Positions 27,116 to 36,126 are shown, numbered from the stretch's first letter. The stretch: DNA of 64,000 bases from Sphingomonas sp. Leaf21 (GCF_916858675.1 NZ_CAKASM010000012.1:34996-98995); one strand, 5' to 3'. Made by a program: numbers and translations. The notes: generated from the letters alone by a model not told the origin.

Positions 27116-28035
27116 GCCGCGACCTTGACATCGTCATAGCGACCATAAGCTAGCTTCAGCGTGGTCAGCGGGTCGAACGCTGCGGTCCGCTGCACTTGCC
27201 GCAGGCCCGCCGTATCGACCCATTGCCAAGCGCCGCCGGTCAGATCCTCGAGCCGCATCAGCCGGGTAATCACGCTGTCTTCGTCGAGCTTGAACACGCG
27301 ACCGGGCGACCCCGGCGCGTAACAAATCTGCTCAGCGGTCAAAGTCGTCAAGCCGCCGCTTCGCTCCCAATATTGGTAAAGCGCCAGCGCGAAGACGGCG
27401 TCATGCAGGCTCGGCTTGGGCCCGCGGACAAATTCATACCAGCCGCCGAGCCGCGCTTCGCGGATAATGGCAAGCTCAGCCAAGAGCGGTTCGGCCGCAT
27501 CTTCGTTGAGCGCGTCGCCGCGCCGGACATAGCTGCGCAGGAACACCTCGATATCGCGCTTCAACGTGCCGCGGGTCGCGCGCCAGCCATTCTCCTCGAC
27601 AAGCGCGAACAATTCTTCGAGCAAGATCGCCGGGTCGAACTCGATCGCGCTCAGCAGATTAAAGGCATAATAGGCCGTTGTTGTCATCTCAGGCGTCGCG
27701 GCGACGTGCCAATGGGCTAGCCACACCGTTGCGGCCTGTTCGAGATAGGGGTCGAATCCATCGTCGGCGAGGATCGTCGCGCCAAGCGGCGTCGCTGCGA
27801 TCAGTCTGTCGCGCTCGGTGAAGAAGCCGCTCGCCAGCGCCCAATAGCGGATCGATGCCGCCATATTACGCCCGACACCGAAACGTGCGATTGCATCTTG
27901 TTCCTGGAATGTTCTAGCGTCGACTCCAGAGCCTACGGCGTCATAAGCCTTTTTCAGCCACAACAGGCGCAGCGGGAAGGTTTCATGTCCCGCAAACTGC
28001 CCTCTAGAATCAAATCTAACGTTACCCCGGCGCAT
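27112..28035 (-). CDS. sspB: SspB: DUF4007 DNA-nicking subunit of DNA phosphorothioation
   Basis: The 307-residue protein opens with GQFAGHETFPLRLLWLKKAYD, the diagnostic DUF4007 sequence, followed by ARFGVGRNMAASIRYWALASG. In characterised systems SspB is a DUF4007 protein that nicks one strand so that sulfur can be inserted at a specific motif. It lies 9 nt after sspA and overlaps sspC, fixing the order sspA-B-C-D. The modified DNA motif cannot be read from the protein. Confidence 0.85.
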   Translation of the reverse strand: MRRGNVRFDSRGQFAGHETFPLRLLWLKKAYDAVGSGVDARTFQEQDAIARFGVGRNMAASIRYWALASGFFTERDRLIAATPLGATILADDGFDPYLEQAATVWLAHWHVAATPEMTTTAYYAFNLLSAIEFDPAILLEELFALVEENGWRATRGTLKRDIEVFLRSYVRRGDALNEDAAEPLLAELAIIREARLGGWYEFVRGPKPSLHDAVFALALYQYWERSGGLTTLTAEQICYAPGSPGRVFKLDEDSVITRLMRLEDLTGGAWQWVDTAGLRQVQRTAAFDPLTTLKLAYGRYDDVKVAA

Positions 28036-28044
28036 GTCGGGACA

Positions 28045-29214
28045 CTACTGGCGAACTCCTCCAGCTGCAAGGCAGGAACGATGTGCAGCGGCGGCAATAT
28101 GATCGATCGCCTCGATAATGTCGTCGTGAGATTGATTGCGGTGGCAGAAAATGCGGATGACCTGCCGCGCCTCGCCTTCAGAAAATCCAATTGCTTCAAG
28201 CACATGGCTCCGTTTGATCTGGCCCGATGTGCAGGCCGAGCTGGTCGAAAGCGAAACCTGGCGTGCCGCCATCGCGCAGAGTCTGTTGGCATCGATGCCG
28301 CTGAGCTGAAGCGCGGCGCTGCCGGCAACCACCGGCGCATCGCCGGTGATCCGCCGCACCCGCAGCTGTCGCTCGACAAGACCGTCGATCAGCATCTCGA
28401 CGAGCCGTATGCCATGGATTTGGTCCTGTTCCAGCCGCTCGCGGGCGGCCTTGGCTGCCGCCCCGAACCCCGCGATCAGCGGCACTGGCTCGGTGCCGGG
28501 ACGCATCCCGTCTTGCTGCCCACCGCCATGGATGAGCGGTGCCGGCTTGAGGGCATGCGCTGCAACATAGAGCGCGCCAATGCCCATCGGACCATAGCAT
28601 TTGTGCGCCGAGAGGCTAAGATAGTCGATATCGAGGTCGAACACGTCGATCGCGATCTTGCCAGCGGCTTGCGCCGCGTCGCTGTGGACGAGCCCGCCCG
28701 CTTCATGGACCAAGGCCGCTGCCTCGACCACGGGCTGGACCACGCCGGTCTCGTTGTTGACCAGCATCAGCGAGGCGAGCAGGACATCCTCGCCAAGCAA
28801 TGCGTCAAGTGCCGCGAGATCGAGCCGGCCATTGCCGTCGACCGGGGCCACGCTGACCGCAAACCCTTGGCGTTCGAGCAGCCGCGCTGGTTCGAGCACC
28901 GCCTTATGTTCGATGGCCGACACGACGATGCGGCGGCGACCCGGCTGCAGCGCCGCGGCGGCGGGGGCAACGCCAAGCAGCGCGAGGTTATTGGCTTCGG
29001 TAGCGCCTGATGTGAACACGATCTCGCCTGGCGCCGCGCCGATCAGCTTGGCGACCTCGGCGCGGCCCTCGGCGATGATACGGGCGGCACGCTCGCCCGA
29101 GGCGTTGGGCGAGCCAGCATTGCCGGGCTGTTCCCACACCGCGAGCATCGCATCGCGTGCTTCCGCCGCCAACGGCAAGGTCGCAAAGCCATCGAGATAA
29201 ATTGGCGCCGCCAT
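28045..29214 (-). CDS. sspA: SspA: cysteine desulfurase supplying sulfur for DNA phosphorothioation
   Basis: This is a PLP-dependent class V aminotransferase-fold protein of 389 residues. The PLP lysine lies in YLSLSAHKCYGPMGIG, the catalytic cysteine in STSSACTSG, and GATEANN and HSDAAQAAGKI are also present. It is IscS/NifS-like; in DndA/SspA systems this enzyme mobilises sulfur from cysteine for the PAPS-reductase-like partner. ATG 29214 is preferred to GTG 29220. It heads the minus-strand sspABCD operon; the 66 bp to the divergent gene at 29281 should hold both promoters. Confidence 0.85.
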   Translation of the reverse strand: MAAPIYLDGFATLPLAAEARDAMLAVWEQPGNAGSPNASGERAARIIAEGRAEVAKLIGAAPGEIVFTSGATEANNLALLGVAPAAAALQPGRRRIVVSAIEHKAVLEPARLLERQGFAVSVAPVDGNGRLDLAALDALLGEDVLLASLMLVNNETGVVQPVVEAAALVHEAGGLVHSDAAQAAGKIAIDVFDLDIDYLSLSAHKCYGPMGIGALYVAAHALKPAPLIHGGGQQDGMRPGTEPVPLIAGFGAAAKAARERLEQDQIHGIRLVEMLIDGLVERQLRVRRITGDAPVVAGSAALQLSGIDANRLCAMAARQVSLSTSSACTSGQIKRSHVLEAIGFSEGEARQVIRIFCHRNQSHDDIIEAIDHIAAAAHRSCLAAGGVRQ

Positions 29215-29280
29215 GCTCACACACCCCCGCGCACGCGCCGTTTGGCCATGCTATGGGAAAGCGCGAGGAGTAGATGAGTC

Positions 29281-29712
29281 ATGAGTGACGATGTAACGCC
29301 GGTCGGGCCGGATCAGAAGGCTGTTTACGAGCAGCGCTGCCAGGACTTTCGGTCGCTCAACGGCTTTTTATGGCAATCGCCGCTCATCATCATGACGCTG
29401 ACCGGCGGCCTGTGGTTCGCGGTCGCTAGCTTTTCGCTCACCAACATGGCGCGCACGATGCTGCTGGCCTTCGCCTGCATAGCCAATCTGCTGATGATCG
29501 GTGCGCTCTATCGCTTAAGGTGGGTGATGCAGCGAGTGCTCGAGGATATCCGCGACTACGACGGGAAACGCAGAACCAAGGGCGATTACACCATCGTCCG
29601 GTTGTTTGGCGCGATGTTGCTGCTCACCGCTTTGGGGTCGGCAATCGCGGCCTGCAATCCAAGCGCCTATTTCACAAAAAAGCCAAGCGCTGACGGAAAG
29701 GCCGGCGATTGA
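29281..29712 (+). CDS. Small membrane protein in the defence island
   Basis: The 143-residue protein is not recognised. A short soluble N-terminus (YEQRCQDFRSLNGFLW) is followed by two closely spaced hydrophobic segments (PLIIMTLTGGLWFAVASF and MLLAFACIANLLMIGALY), a charged connecting helix (MQRVLEDIRDYDGKRRTKG) and a third segment (LFGAMLLLTALGSAIAAC). The two-segment-plus-helix layout recalls small membrane effectors of defence systems (SLATT-like), but no motif proves this. The stop overlaps the downstream methyltransferase start (TGATG), so the two are coupled. Confidence 0.7.
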   Translation: MSDDVTPVGPDQKAVYEQRCQDFRSLNGFLWQSPLIIMTLTGGLWFAVASFSLTNMARTMLLAFACIANLLMIGALYRLRWVMQRVLEDIRDYDGKRRTKGDYTIVRLFGAMLLLTALGSAIAACNPSAYFTKKPSADGKAGD

Positions 29713-30320
29713 TGGCGCTCGAAGATCAACTGGATGCCCCCGATTATTATGACCGCGATGCCGAGGCGTTCGCGGAACGGTATGACAGCGTCGGCTTCGA
29801 AGCCGTGCATCCGTTGCTGGCCCGCTATCTTCCCGAGCGCGGGCATGTCCTCGATGTCGGAGCAGGGAGCGGACGCGATGCGCGAGCGATGGCGGCGCGC
29901 GGGCTCAAGGTCCTCGCCGCCGAACCTTCAGCCGGCCTACGCGCCATCGCGAGCGCCCGCAGCCCCGGCGTGACTTGGGTAGATGACCGCCTGCCCCGCC
30001 TTCTGCTCATCACGGGCACCGGACAACGCTTTGACTTCATACTTTGCTCGGCCGTGCTCATGTTGGTCCCGCCATCCGCGCTCCCACCAAGTTTCGCGAG
30101 CCTGTCGGCGCTGCTCGCGGCTGACGGCCGGCTTGCACTCAACGTGCGTGCGCCGCGACCCGACGAACCTGCTGAGCTGTTCTTCGATCACACCGATGCC
30201 GCGATCCTGGCCGCAGCGCGTGCCGCCGGACTTGCTTGCATTGACCGCGACGAGGCCAATGATGCGATCGGCCGAGACGACTATCATTGGCGCAGTTTCG
30301 TGTTCGAGCTCAGCCCGTGA
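29712..30320 (+). CDS. Class I SAM-dependent methyltransferase
   Basis: The 202-residue protein has motif I VLDVGAGSGRDARAMAARG, the acidic loop VLAAEPS, and FDFILCSAVLML as motif IV, typical of small Rossmann-fold methyltransferases. It lacks the NPPY/DPPY motif of DNA amino-methyltransferases, so a DNA target is unlikely; a small-molecule or protein substrate is more probable. ATG 29712 overlaps the stop of the membrane-protein gene by 1 nt. It converges with the receiver-like gene. Confidence 0.8.
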   Translation: MALEDQLDAPDYYDRDAEAFAERYDSVGFEAVHPLLARYLPERGHVLDVGAGSGRDARAMAARGLKVLAAEPSAGLRAIASARSPGVTWVDDRLPRLLLITGTGQRFDFILCSAVLMLVPPSALPPSFASLSALLAADGRLALNVRAPRPDEPAELFFDHTDAAILAAARAAGLACIDRDEANDAIGRDDYHWRSFVFELSP

Positions 30321-30363
30321 ATTCTGACTGAGCAGCAATACGGGCTTCTCGTCGCAGTGATGG

Positions 30364-32403
30364 TCAATGGTTGTTGGCGACCGTCGGGCTGCTAAGATCG
30401 TCCTCGCTGTCTGGCTCAGTGCCCACCGGCGCCGCGACCAGCCCGCTGCGAATGGCGTCGTTGAGCCCTGGGACGTTGGCCTGGTCGCGGTCCTTGACGA
30501 GGATGATCACCCCCGCCTTGTTAAGGTCGCCCTTCTCAAGCGCCTGATCGGGTACGGCGAAATTCCAGGCGAGCAGCCCCATCTTCGGCACGCCATCATT
30601 TGCCCCACTCAACGATTGGATCTGAAACCATCGGTCATCGCGCGCGGATTTAAGGTCAAGGCCATTGGTGAGAATTTTGCGCAGGTCGCCGCTAGTTTTG
30701 ATGTGTCCAAGCGCTTTGCGCGCTTTCTCGGCGACTGTTTCTTCAGCAAGGTTGGCTAGTGCATCGATTACGCCGTCGCAACCAGACTCGGTCATTACCA
30801 AGCGCAGGATTGAGTTACTGTCGTCATCGCGACCTACGAAGCACACCGCACCATCGGCAAGCGCGGGAATCTCGAGCCCAGTCGGCTTGTCGTCGGTCCC
30901 CGCATAATAGATTTCGACATCGACCGGAAATGTTGCAGGCATAGCAGCAACCAAGCCGACCCGGCCCAGACCAGATAACAATCGCTGCTGCAGCTCGATT
31001 GCATGGGCCTCGCGCAGCCGCGCAGCGACCTTCAGATCGCTATAGCCGAGCGCTTCTTCGAGCTGCGCGCGCGAGATCGTGTCGATGTGTTTGAGGTTCC
31101 ACTTTATCCAGGCAAGCTCGCCGCTCAACCGTATTGCTGGCGTCCGCGCGTCTTCCCCATAAGTCCAAGCCGTCGCACCGAGCGGCTTAACTTCGCCGAT
31201 CAGCAGTAGTATGCGCGGGGCCCCGTTTCGCTGGAGATCGCACACCGGCGTCAGCACTAACATCGCGGTGGTCTCCGCGATATCGACGGGCACTATCTTG
31301 CGCAGCCGGTTTAGGTCGGTGGTATTCGTTGTGGTCAACACGTCGCCAAACGTCACCTGCGCATCGACGGCTCCTGGCAGCCGCAGGCGCTCGCCATGTT
31401 GGGTCAGTAGCCGCTCGACCAGCTTTTGTAGTTCGGCAGATCCTGCGACATAGGGCGGCGGGTGGCTCACCGCTGAAAAGTCATTGAGTGCAAGCGCAGC
31501 GTCGATAATCCCTGCCTCGCGCTCGATCTCGTGCTGGAGCACCCGATCAAAAACATCGACTAGATAGCTGCCTGCAGGCTCACCCTCGGCATTGAGCACA
31601 AGCTGCTGGATTTGACCGACATCTGACAGTTTGAGGTTGCGAAACAGGCTTAGCGTTCGCTCGGTCGCTGCCGCCATTCCGCTTTCAAGCGCCGCGAAGA
31701 ACCGGGCAAGTTTGCGCGAATCTGTGGCATTTTCAGCGAGACGCGCAAGCTGCCGTTCGAGCTTGTCACTCTCTTCGATGTCCGACTTTTTAAGAATGCG
31801 AAACGCAGAATCTAGGAGCCCGACTTCGTCACGAAACTCGTCGCGTTTCTGGTCCAGCCGTGGACTGCGCGACATCAATATGACCAGCGGTGGGTTGGCG
31901 CGCCGTCGCTCAATTGTCTCGCGGAGCCGGACCTTAGACTCGCCAAGCGCCGCATCATCCTGCGCCTTGTTGAAAAATAGGTCGATAACAATGAGATCTA
32001 CCGGCTGCGCTGCATCCGCAAAATGGCGTCCCGAGGTCACGCAAGTAACGCCGAGGCCGGTCAGTTTTTCGACGGCAAGATCCACGAATTTCTGATCCGC
32101 TGCCTGGTCAGCAAGATACTGTCCAAAAAGCGGTGTGGCGACCTCTCCGAGCGCGTCTCGCAACGACCATACTGCCGCGACGTAGGCGTCATCATCGATG
32201 AGCACATCGAAATCGAGTTGGGCCGCGGCAGGATACTCCGCTGCGATCTGCGCCCGCTGCTCGGCAGTAAGGTCGTCGTTGAAGATAGGCCAAGCTTCAT
32301 TGGCGGCCCCAATATCGCCCGCCGTTGGAACTGCGTCACAGACATCGTCGACGATCAGCGCGGACTTGACGCCCTTGGCTGCAAGAAGCTCTGTCAGCGT
32401 CAT
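30364..32403 (-). CDS. Receiver-like protein paired with a GHKL ATPase
   Basis: The 679-residue protein has an N-terminal region resembling a response-regulator receiver split by a roughly 100-residue insertion: ALIVDD (acidic pair D19-D20), VDLIVIDLFF (D141, candidate phospho-acceptor), LVILMSRSP (Ser/Thr switch) and RILKKSD (Lys 205/206). The remaining 470 residues have no recognised domain and no DNA-binding helix-turn-helix is apparent. The start overlaps the stop of the upstream GHKL gene by ATGA. The pair behaves like a two-component module, but the output domain is unknown. Confidence 0.6.
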   Translation of the reverse strand: MTLTELLAAKGVKSALIVDDVCDAVPTAGDIGAANEAWPIFNDDLTAEQRAQIAAEYPAAAQLDFDVLIDDDAYVAAVWSLRDALGEVATPLFGQYLADQAADQKFVDLAVEKLTGLGVTCVTSGRHFADAAQPVDLIVIDLFFNKAQDDAALGESKVRLRETIERRRANPPLVILMSRSPRLDQKRDEFRDEVGLLDSAFRILKKSDIEESDKLERQLARLAENATDSRKLARFFAALESGMAAATERTLSLFRNLKLSDVGQIQQLVLNAEGEPAGSYLVDVFDRVLQHEIEREAGIIDAALALNDFSAVSHPPPYVAGSAELQKLVERLLTQHGERLRLPGAVDAQVTFGDVLTTTNTTDLNRLRKIVPVDIAETTAMLVLTPVCDLQRNGAPRILLLIGEVKPLGATAWTYGEDARTPAIRLSGELAWIKWNLKHIDTISRAQLEEALGYSDLKVAARLREAHAIELQQRLLSGLGRVGLVAAMPATFPVDVEIYYAGTDDKPTGLEIPALADGAVCFVGRDDDSNSILRLVMTESGCDGVIDALANLAEETVAEKARKALGHIKTSGDLRKILTNGLDLKSARDDRWFQIQSLSGANDGVPKMGLLAWNFAVPDQALEKGDLNKAGVIILVKDRDQANVPGLNDAIRSGLVAAPVGTEPDSEDDLSSPTVANNH

Positions 32404-34760
32404 GCCTGAGACCCCGCCGGCAACTCTAGGAGGAAGCGGTGCAGACGACCGGTCTCCGGATTACGCTCGTCGTCAAGCACGAGCGTCCCATCATTATGCT
32501 GAGCGGCTTCGCGAGCGATATAGAGGCCAAGCCCTCTGCGGCGGCGGGTGTCCTTCAGCGAAAAGAACATTTTGAATACCTGCTCGCGATTCTCCGGTGC
32601 TATGCCGCGGCCATTGTCCTCGAACGTCAGGATGGGCGGCCCGCTAGTCAACCCGATCTTGATTTCCGGTCTAAATGATGGTTCGCGGTCGGCGCGCATG
32701 TCTAGCCAATAGACCGAGTTTGAGATGAGGTTCTCGAGGATCTGAACGATCATGCCCTTGACGGCGCGGATGCGGAGCGGCCGCGACGGAAGCTCAAGCA
32801 CAGGCGTGATCTTATGCCGCAAAAATTGGGAATGATGGGCTTCGATCGCGTCACGTATGGCCTCGTCAAGCGCGAAGACCTCGGCCCGCTGCCGACCAGA
32901 GACGCTTAGCGGATCGAGCACGCGAACGCGTTTGCTCACGCTTTTCATCTCGGCCTGAAGCGTGCTGAAGTGACTGCGCAGCCGGTCGGGCACGTCGGCG
33001 CCCTTGAGATTGGCTAGCGCCTTTAGCGCGTTCTCCGATGCCCGCGCCAACTCGTGCGCGACCACCTCGACCATCAGGCCGACACCAGCCATCTCGACCA
33101 TCTGTCGGCTCTCCTGCTCGACTTCGATGATCCGCTGCCGTGCGCGCGCGGCGAATTCTGAGAATTCGAACAGCGTCTGCTGCAATTCTTCGATCGCTTC
33201 ATCTCCCTCGGGAGGGGTCAACCGGCGGAGCTGACGGATCGCGGTCCGGGCGCGATCCTCAAGCCTCGTCACCTGGGCTTGTGCATCGGAGAGATCGACC
33301 TTCTGGTGCTTATATTGCCGCTCAACCTCCTTCATGAATTTGCCGAGCATATCTTGGACGGCATAGCGCAGTACTTCGAGCAGAACGTATTGCTCAGAGG
33401 TCTCGCGAAGGCCTTCGCGATTAGTTTGGTCGACAAGCTGTGGATTCTCGGTCCGCGAAATATTCACCCGACCGATGAACTGGGTCTTGTTGAGCGTGTA
33501 CCCCGAGCGGCGCAAGGCGCGACGGTCGAGCTCGAGCCAATCGTCCTCATCTTCGCCATATGGAAACACGCGGAAACGATCGCGGAACAGCAAGATGCCC
33601 GACCATTTCTCCTGCAGCTCGCGCACCGCCTTCTGCTCGCCAATTGTGTCGATCGCACCAAGCCGGCGGCGATTGTACCAATGCGCTTCGAAGGAAAACG
33701 GACCGACCGTCTGCAACGCGCTGTCCTCAACTGGCCCATCCTTACCGATGATCGCAGCCTGGAGATCTTCTTCCGTCAGGACAATCGTCTGCTTCTCGAG
33801 GGGGTGCTCAAAACCAAGACTGAGCGCCTCGAAATTGCAGGTCAGCACTGGCGCGCCATCTACCAAAGCGTAGGTGCCATCGACACGGGCGTGCGCCGCG
33901 GTGAGCAGCGCATTTGACATGATCGGAATCGAAATACGCTCGCCGTTCCAGTGGATCGCAACGCGGGGGCGGGTCGTTGCATTGGCGAAGGGGTCGGTCA
34001 ATCGCGCGAAATCATAGTCTGCCATCTCGCGGACGCGCGGTTCTGTCCAGTTTTCGACCAGATCGCTGATGACCACAGATGTGCCGGACCAATCGGACTT
34101 GGGTTTCGGGCCACCAAGCGTCGGCACAACCGCAATCTGGTCGAGCATCGCATCGACGTCACTGAACGCTCGCCAGTCGATCTCGAGCAGGTTCAGCGCA
34201 GTGTCGGTCTCGCGCGCCGTTTCGACCAGCAGCCTTTCTCCCAAGCGCATCGCCGAAAGGCGGCCGATGCCCTTCTCGCCTAGATAGGGCGTCTGCTTGT
34301 CGCCGCGGGCAAGTGCGGCTTCGACGTCCTTCTTGCGCGAGGGCGTACCAATGACGAGAAAACTTTTCTCGAGATCCTCGCGCGACATGCCAGTCCCGGT
34401 GTCGGAGACGGTGATCGTGTTAAAGCTTCTCTGAGCTTGCTTGAGCTTGCGGCGAAGCTCCTCAGGCGTCTTCGCCGAAGCAATCGCCGCGTCAAATCCC
34501 GCTCGCGCCGCTGCCGATGCTGTCGGCAATAGCTCGTCGACTACAGCCTTTTTGAGTTCGGAGAGCGCACCACCTGCTTCTATCAACTTGCGTAACCGCA
34601 GATAATTGCGTCGGGTTAGCACGATATCGAATTTGATATCGACGCCCTGTTTTGTGCCGGCATCGAAGCCGTTTTTAATCAGTTCATAAAAGGCGATGAT
34701 GTCCGAGCTAATCAGCTCGGAGCCTAGTTCCAACACGGTTCGGGCAGTTATCCGGAACAA
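32400..34760 (-). CDS. Double-GHKL ATPase / histidine-kinase-like protein
   Basis: The N-terminal half is a MutL/Hsp90-type ATPase: SDIIAFYELIKNGFDAG (N-box), VSDTGTGM and YLGEKGIGRLSAMRLG. After a coiled region the C-terminal half is a histidine-kinase module: VEVVAHELARASENAL with a candidate phospho-His, QILENLISNSVYWL, FEDNGRGI and RRGLGLYIAREAAQHN. The full frame begins at ATG 34802, but GGAGGAG placed 6 nt before TTG 34760 and the family-like beginning FRITARTVLELGSELISSD favour TTG 34760 (786 residues). It is coupled to the receiver-like gene downstream. It probably senses a cue in the cytoplasm; no membrane segment is present. Confidence 0.75.
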   Translation of the reverse strand: MFRITARTVLELGSELISSDIIAFYELIKNGFDAGTKQGVDIKFDIVLTRRNYLRLRKLIEAGGALSELKKAVVDELLPTASAAARAGFDAAIASAKTPEELRRKLKQAQRSFNTITVSDTGTGMSREDLEKSFLVIGTPSRKKDVEAALARGDKQTPYLGEKGIGRLSAMRLGERLLVETARETDTALNLLEIDWRAFSDVDAMLDQIAVVPTLGGPKPKSDWSGTSVVISDLVENWTEPRVREMADYDFARLTDPFANATTRPRVAIHWNGERISIPIMSNALLTAAHARVDGTYALVDGAPVLTCNFEALSLGFEHPLEKQTIVLTEEDLQAAIIGKDGPVEDSALQTVGPFSFEAHWYNRRRLGAIDTIGEQKAVRELQEKWSGILLFRDRFRVFPYGEDEDDWLELDRRALRRSGYTLNKTQFIGRVNISRTENPQLVDQTNREGLRETSEQYVLLEVLRYAVQDMLGKFMKEVERQYKHQKVDLSDAQAQVTRLEDRARTAIRQLRRLTPPEGDEAIEELQQTLFEFSEFAARARQRIIEVEQESRQMVEMAGVGLMVEVVAHELARASENALKALANLKGADVPDRLRSHFSTLQAEMKSVSKRVRVLDPLSVSGRQRAEVFALDEAIRDAIEAHHSQFLRHKITPVLELPSRPLRIRAVKGMIVQILENLISNSVYWLDMRADREPSFRPEIKIGLTSGPPILTFEDNGRGIAPENREQVFKMFFSLKDTRRRRGLGLYIAREAAQHNDGTLVLDDERNPETGRLHRFLLELPAGSQA

Positions 34761-34802
34761 ATGCGACTCCTCCACCACAAAGGCGTATCTCGCCAGCCGC
34801 AC

Positions 34803-35194
34803 CGAGCCAAGCTGATGTTTCAGCGGCCAGCCTTATGGGATACCGTCCAGCCTTCACAAATTGAAAGTATGCTAGCGCTGCCTTTGGAGGTTCTGCAAGT
34901 CCATGATTCGACATTGAAATCATCCGCTTATTCGGTGCCACAGAAAGCTCTTCTGGGCATCCGTTTCCCGGCATCGACATTACGAGGCTAGCTGGCTGTT
35001 TTCCGAGCTAGCCTATAGCCGCCCGACAGAGGTGAAGGCTCGCCGAATCGCCACTCTCATTAGGTCCAAAAGCAATGCACGGTGTTCCAATCGGCACGGG
35101 TTCGACGCCAAAAAGGGGACCGAATTTGGTGTGGGCCACGCAGGGGCCATGGATTGGCGGGTCGGCTAAAATCCCAGCTTTTCTGGGGCCTGCA
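34803..35194. other. Gene-free promoter region of the GHKL operon, with a 9-bp dyad at 34985-35014
   Basis: No coding frame looks real. AGGCTAGCT (34985-34993) is perfectly complementary to AGCTAGCCT (35006-35014) across 12 nt. There is no T-run, so it is more likely a protein-binding site or attenuator than a terminator. The stretch separates the defence island from the recombinase remnant. Confidence 0.4.
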
Positions 35195-35393
35195 TCAACA
35201 AATGTGAGTCCTGTAAGCGCACCACTTCCGGTCAAAACCGGGCACCACGGATATGGCGGCATCGCCGTCCCGCACGACCGCGCTTTCCAGCGCCGCCTTG
35301 CTGCCCTGGATGTGGATGGTTTGGTTGTCCACGCGGACGTTGTCGATCAGCAGCCGGACATAGGCTTTTCGCAGCGCCGGGTGCTGACAGTTT
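35195..35393 (-). pseudogene. 3' remnant of a large serine recombinase (invertase/resolvase family)
   Basis: The minus-strand frame reads HPALRKAYVRLLIDNVRVDN, then QTIHIQGSKAALESAVV and VVPGFDRKWC before a TGA at 35195. This is the conserved C-terminal end of serine recombinases that carry a recombinase zinc-ribbon domain (typical ending: RAYVRLLI, IRIxGSKAALA, VPSFxRKW). An in-frame TGA at 35394-35396 and runs of C and A just upstream (around 35436-35448) show that the rest of the gene is lost or scrambled. It marks a former recombination boundary. Confidence 0.7.
35219..35236 (+). repeat. Direct repeat copy A (recombinase-tail/possible att core)
   Basis: GCACCACTTCCGGTCAAA differs from 37637-37654 by one base, in the same orientation, 2418 bp apart. 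On the minus strand both encode FDRKWC. Similarity continues to GCACC-x-CG a few bases beyond. This copy lies inside the recombinase remnant. Confidence 0.6.
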
Positions 35394-35587
35394 CACCTTT
35401 GCCGGCGCTCGATATTCTTCCAGGCCCACCAGCCCCCCCAAAAAAAGTGTGTTGCAGCGGTAACACGGTGTCGTAGGGGACGCAATGATCGTGAGTGGCG
35501 GCGGATCTCAAGCAGTTCGATCCCAGTGAAAACAAGATCAGCGCCGCTCGAGTTTCCAATGATCAAGTCTGTTTATGGCGCGGGCTA

Positions 35588-36100
35588 TCATCGCCACCGT
35601 TCTATCTGCCGCAAGCGGTCACGCTGATGCTCCAACGCCAGTTCGATCCGGATCGTCTCGACAGGATCGAGGCCCGACACATGGCTTTCGATCAAGGCAA
35701 TTTGCTGTTCGATATGCGCTGCAACGTCGGAGAGCAGCGCGTTTCTCTCGGGTTTGGGCAGCAAAGACCAGATGCCGGCTCGTAGGCGGAAGGGGTCTAC
35801 TCCGCTACTGGAGGACAGCGCGGGGTCGCGCGCCCACGTCATCAATGCCTCCCGCCCGATTGCCGTCAGCGCCAAGCTCCGGGCTCTGCGGCCTCCCGTC
35901 GGCTCCGACGCGGAGAGCAGCCCTTCCCCTTCAAGCCGCCGGACGGCGGGATAGACAGCACCGGCACTCCCCCTCCATTCGAGGGAAAAGGATTCGGCGA
36001 AAGCCCGGCGCACTTGGAACGCGGTGCGGTGTCCGCGATGCTCGATCTCGGACAAGATTGCACCTTCGAGTTCGGTAAGGCTGCGCCCCTCGACTCCCAT
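35588..36100 (-). CDS. PadR-family transcriptional regulator
   Basis: The 170-residue protein has the PadR winged helix: LTELEGAILSEIEHRG, FQVRRAFAES, and AVYPAVRRLEGEGLLSASE, followed by the C-terminal dimerisation helices (PERNALLSDVAAHIEQQIAL). GAGGAG at 7-nt spacing supports ATG 36100 over ATG 36106. It is divergent from the secreted ChaN-like gene with a palindrome between the two starts, so it probably represses itself and that gene. Confidence 0.85.
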   Translation of the reverse strand: MGVEGRSLTELEGAILSEIEHRGHRTAFQVRRAFAESFSLEWRGSAGAVYPAVRRLEGEGLLSASEPTGGRRARSLALTAIGREALMTWARDPALSSSSGVDPFRLRAGIWSLLPKPERNALLSDVAAHIEQQIALIESHVSGLDPVETIRIELALEHQRDRLRQIERWR

Positions 36101-36126
36101 TGCCATTCTCCTCGGTTTGCCTGATA

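Noticed and set aside
22947..29214. Classical DndABCDE system
   Set aside because: There is no DndB DGQHR regulator, SMC-like DndD or small DndE; DUF4007 and the 1110-residue ATPase indicate the SspABCD type.
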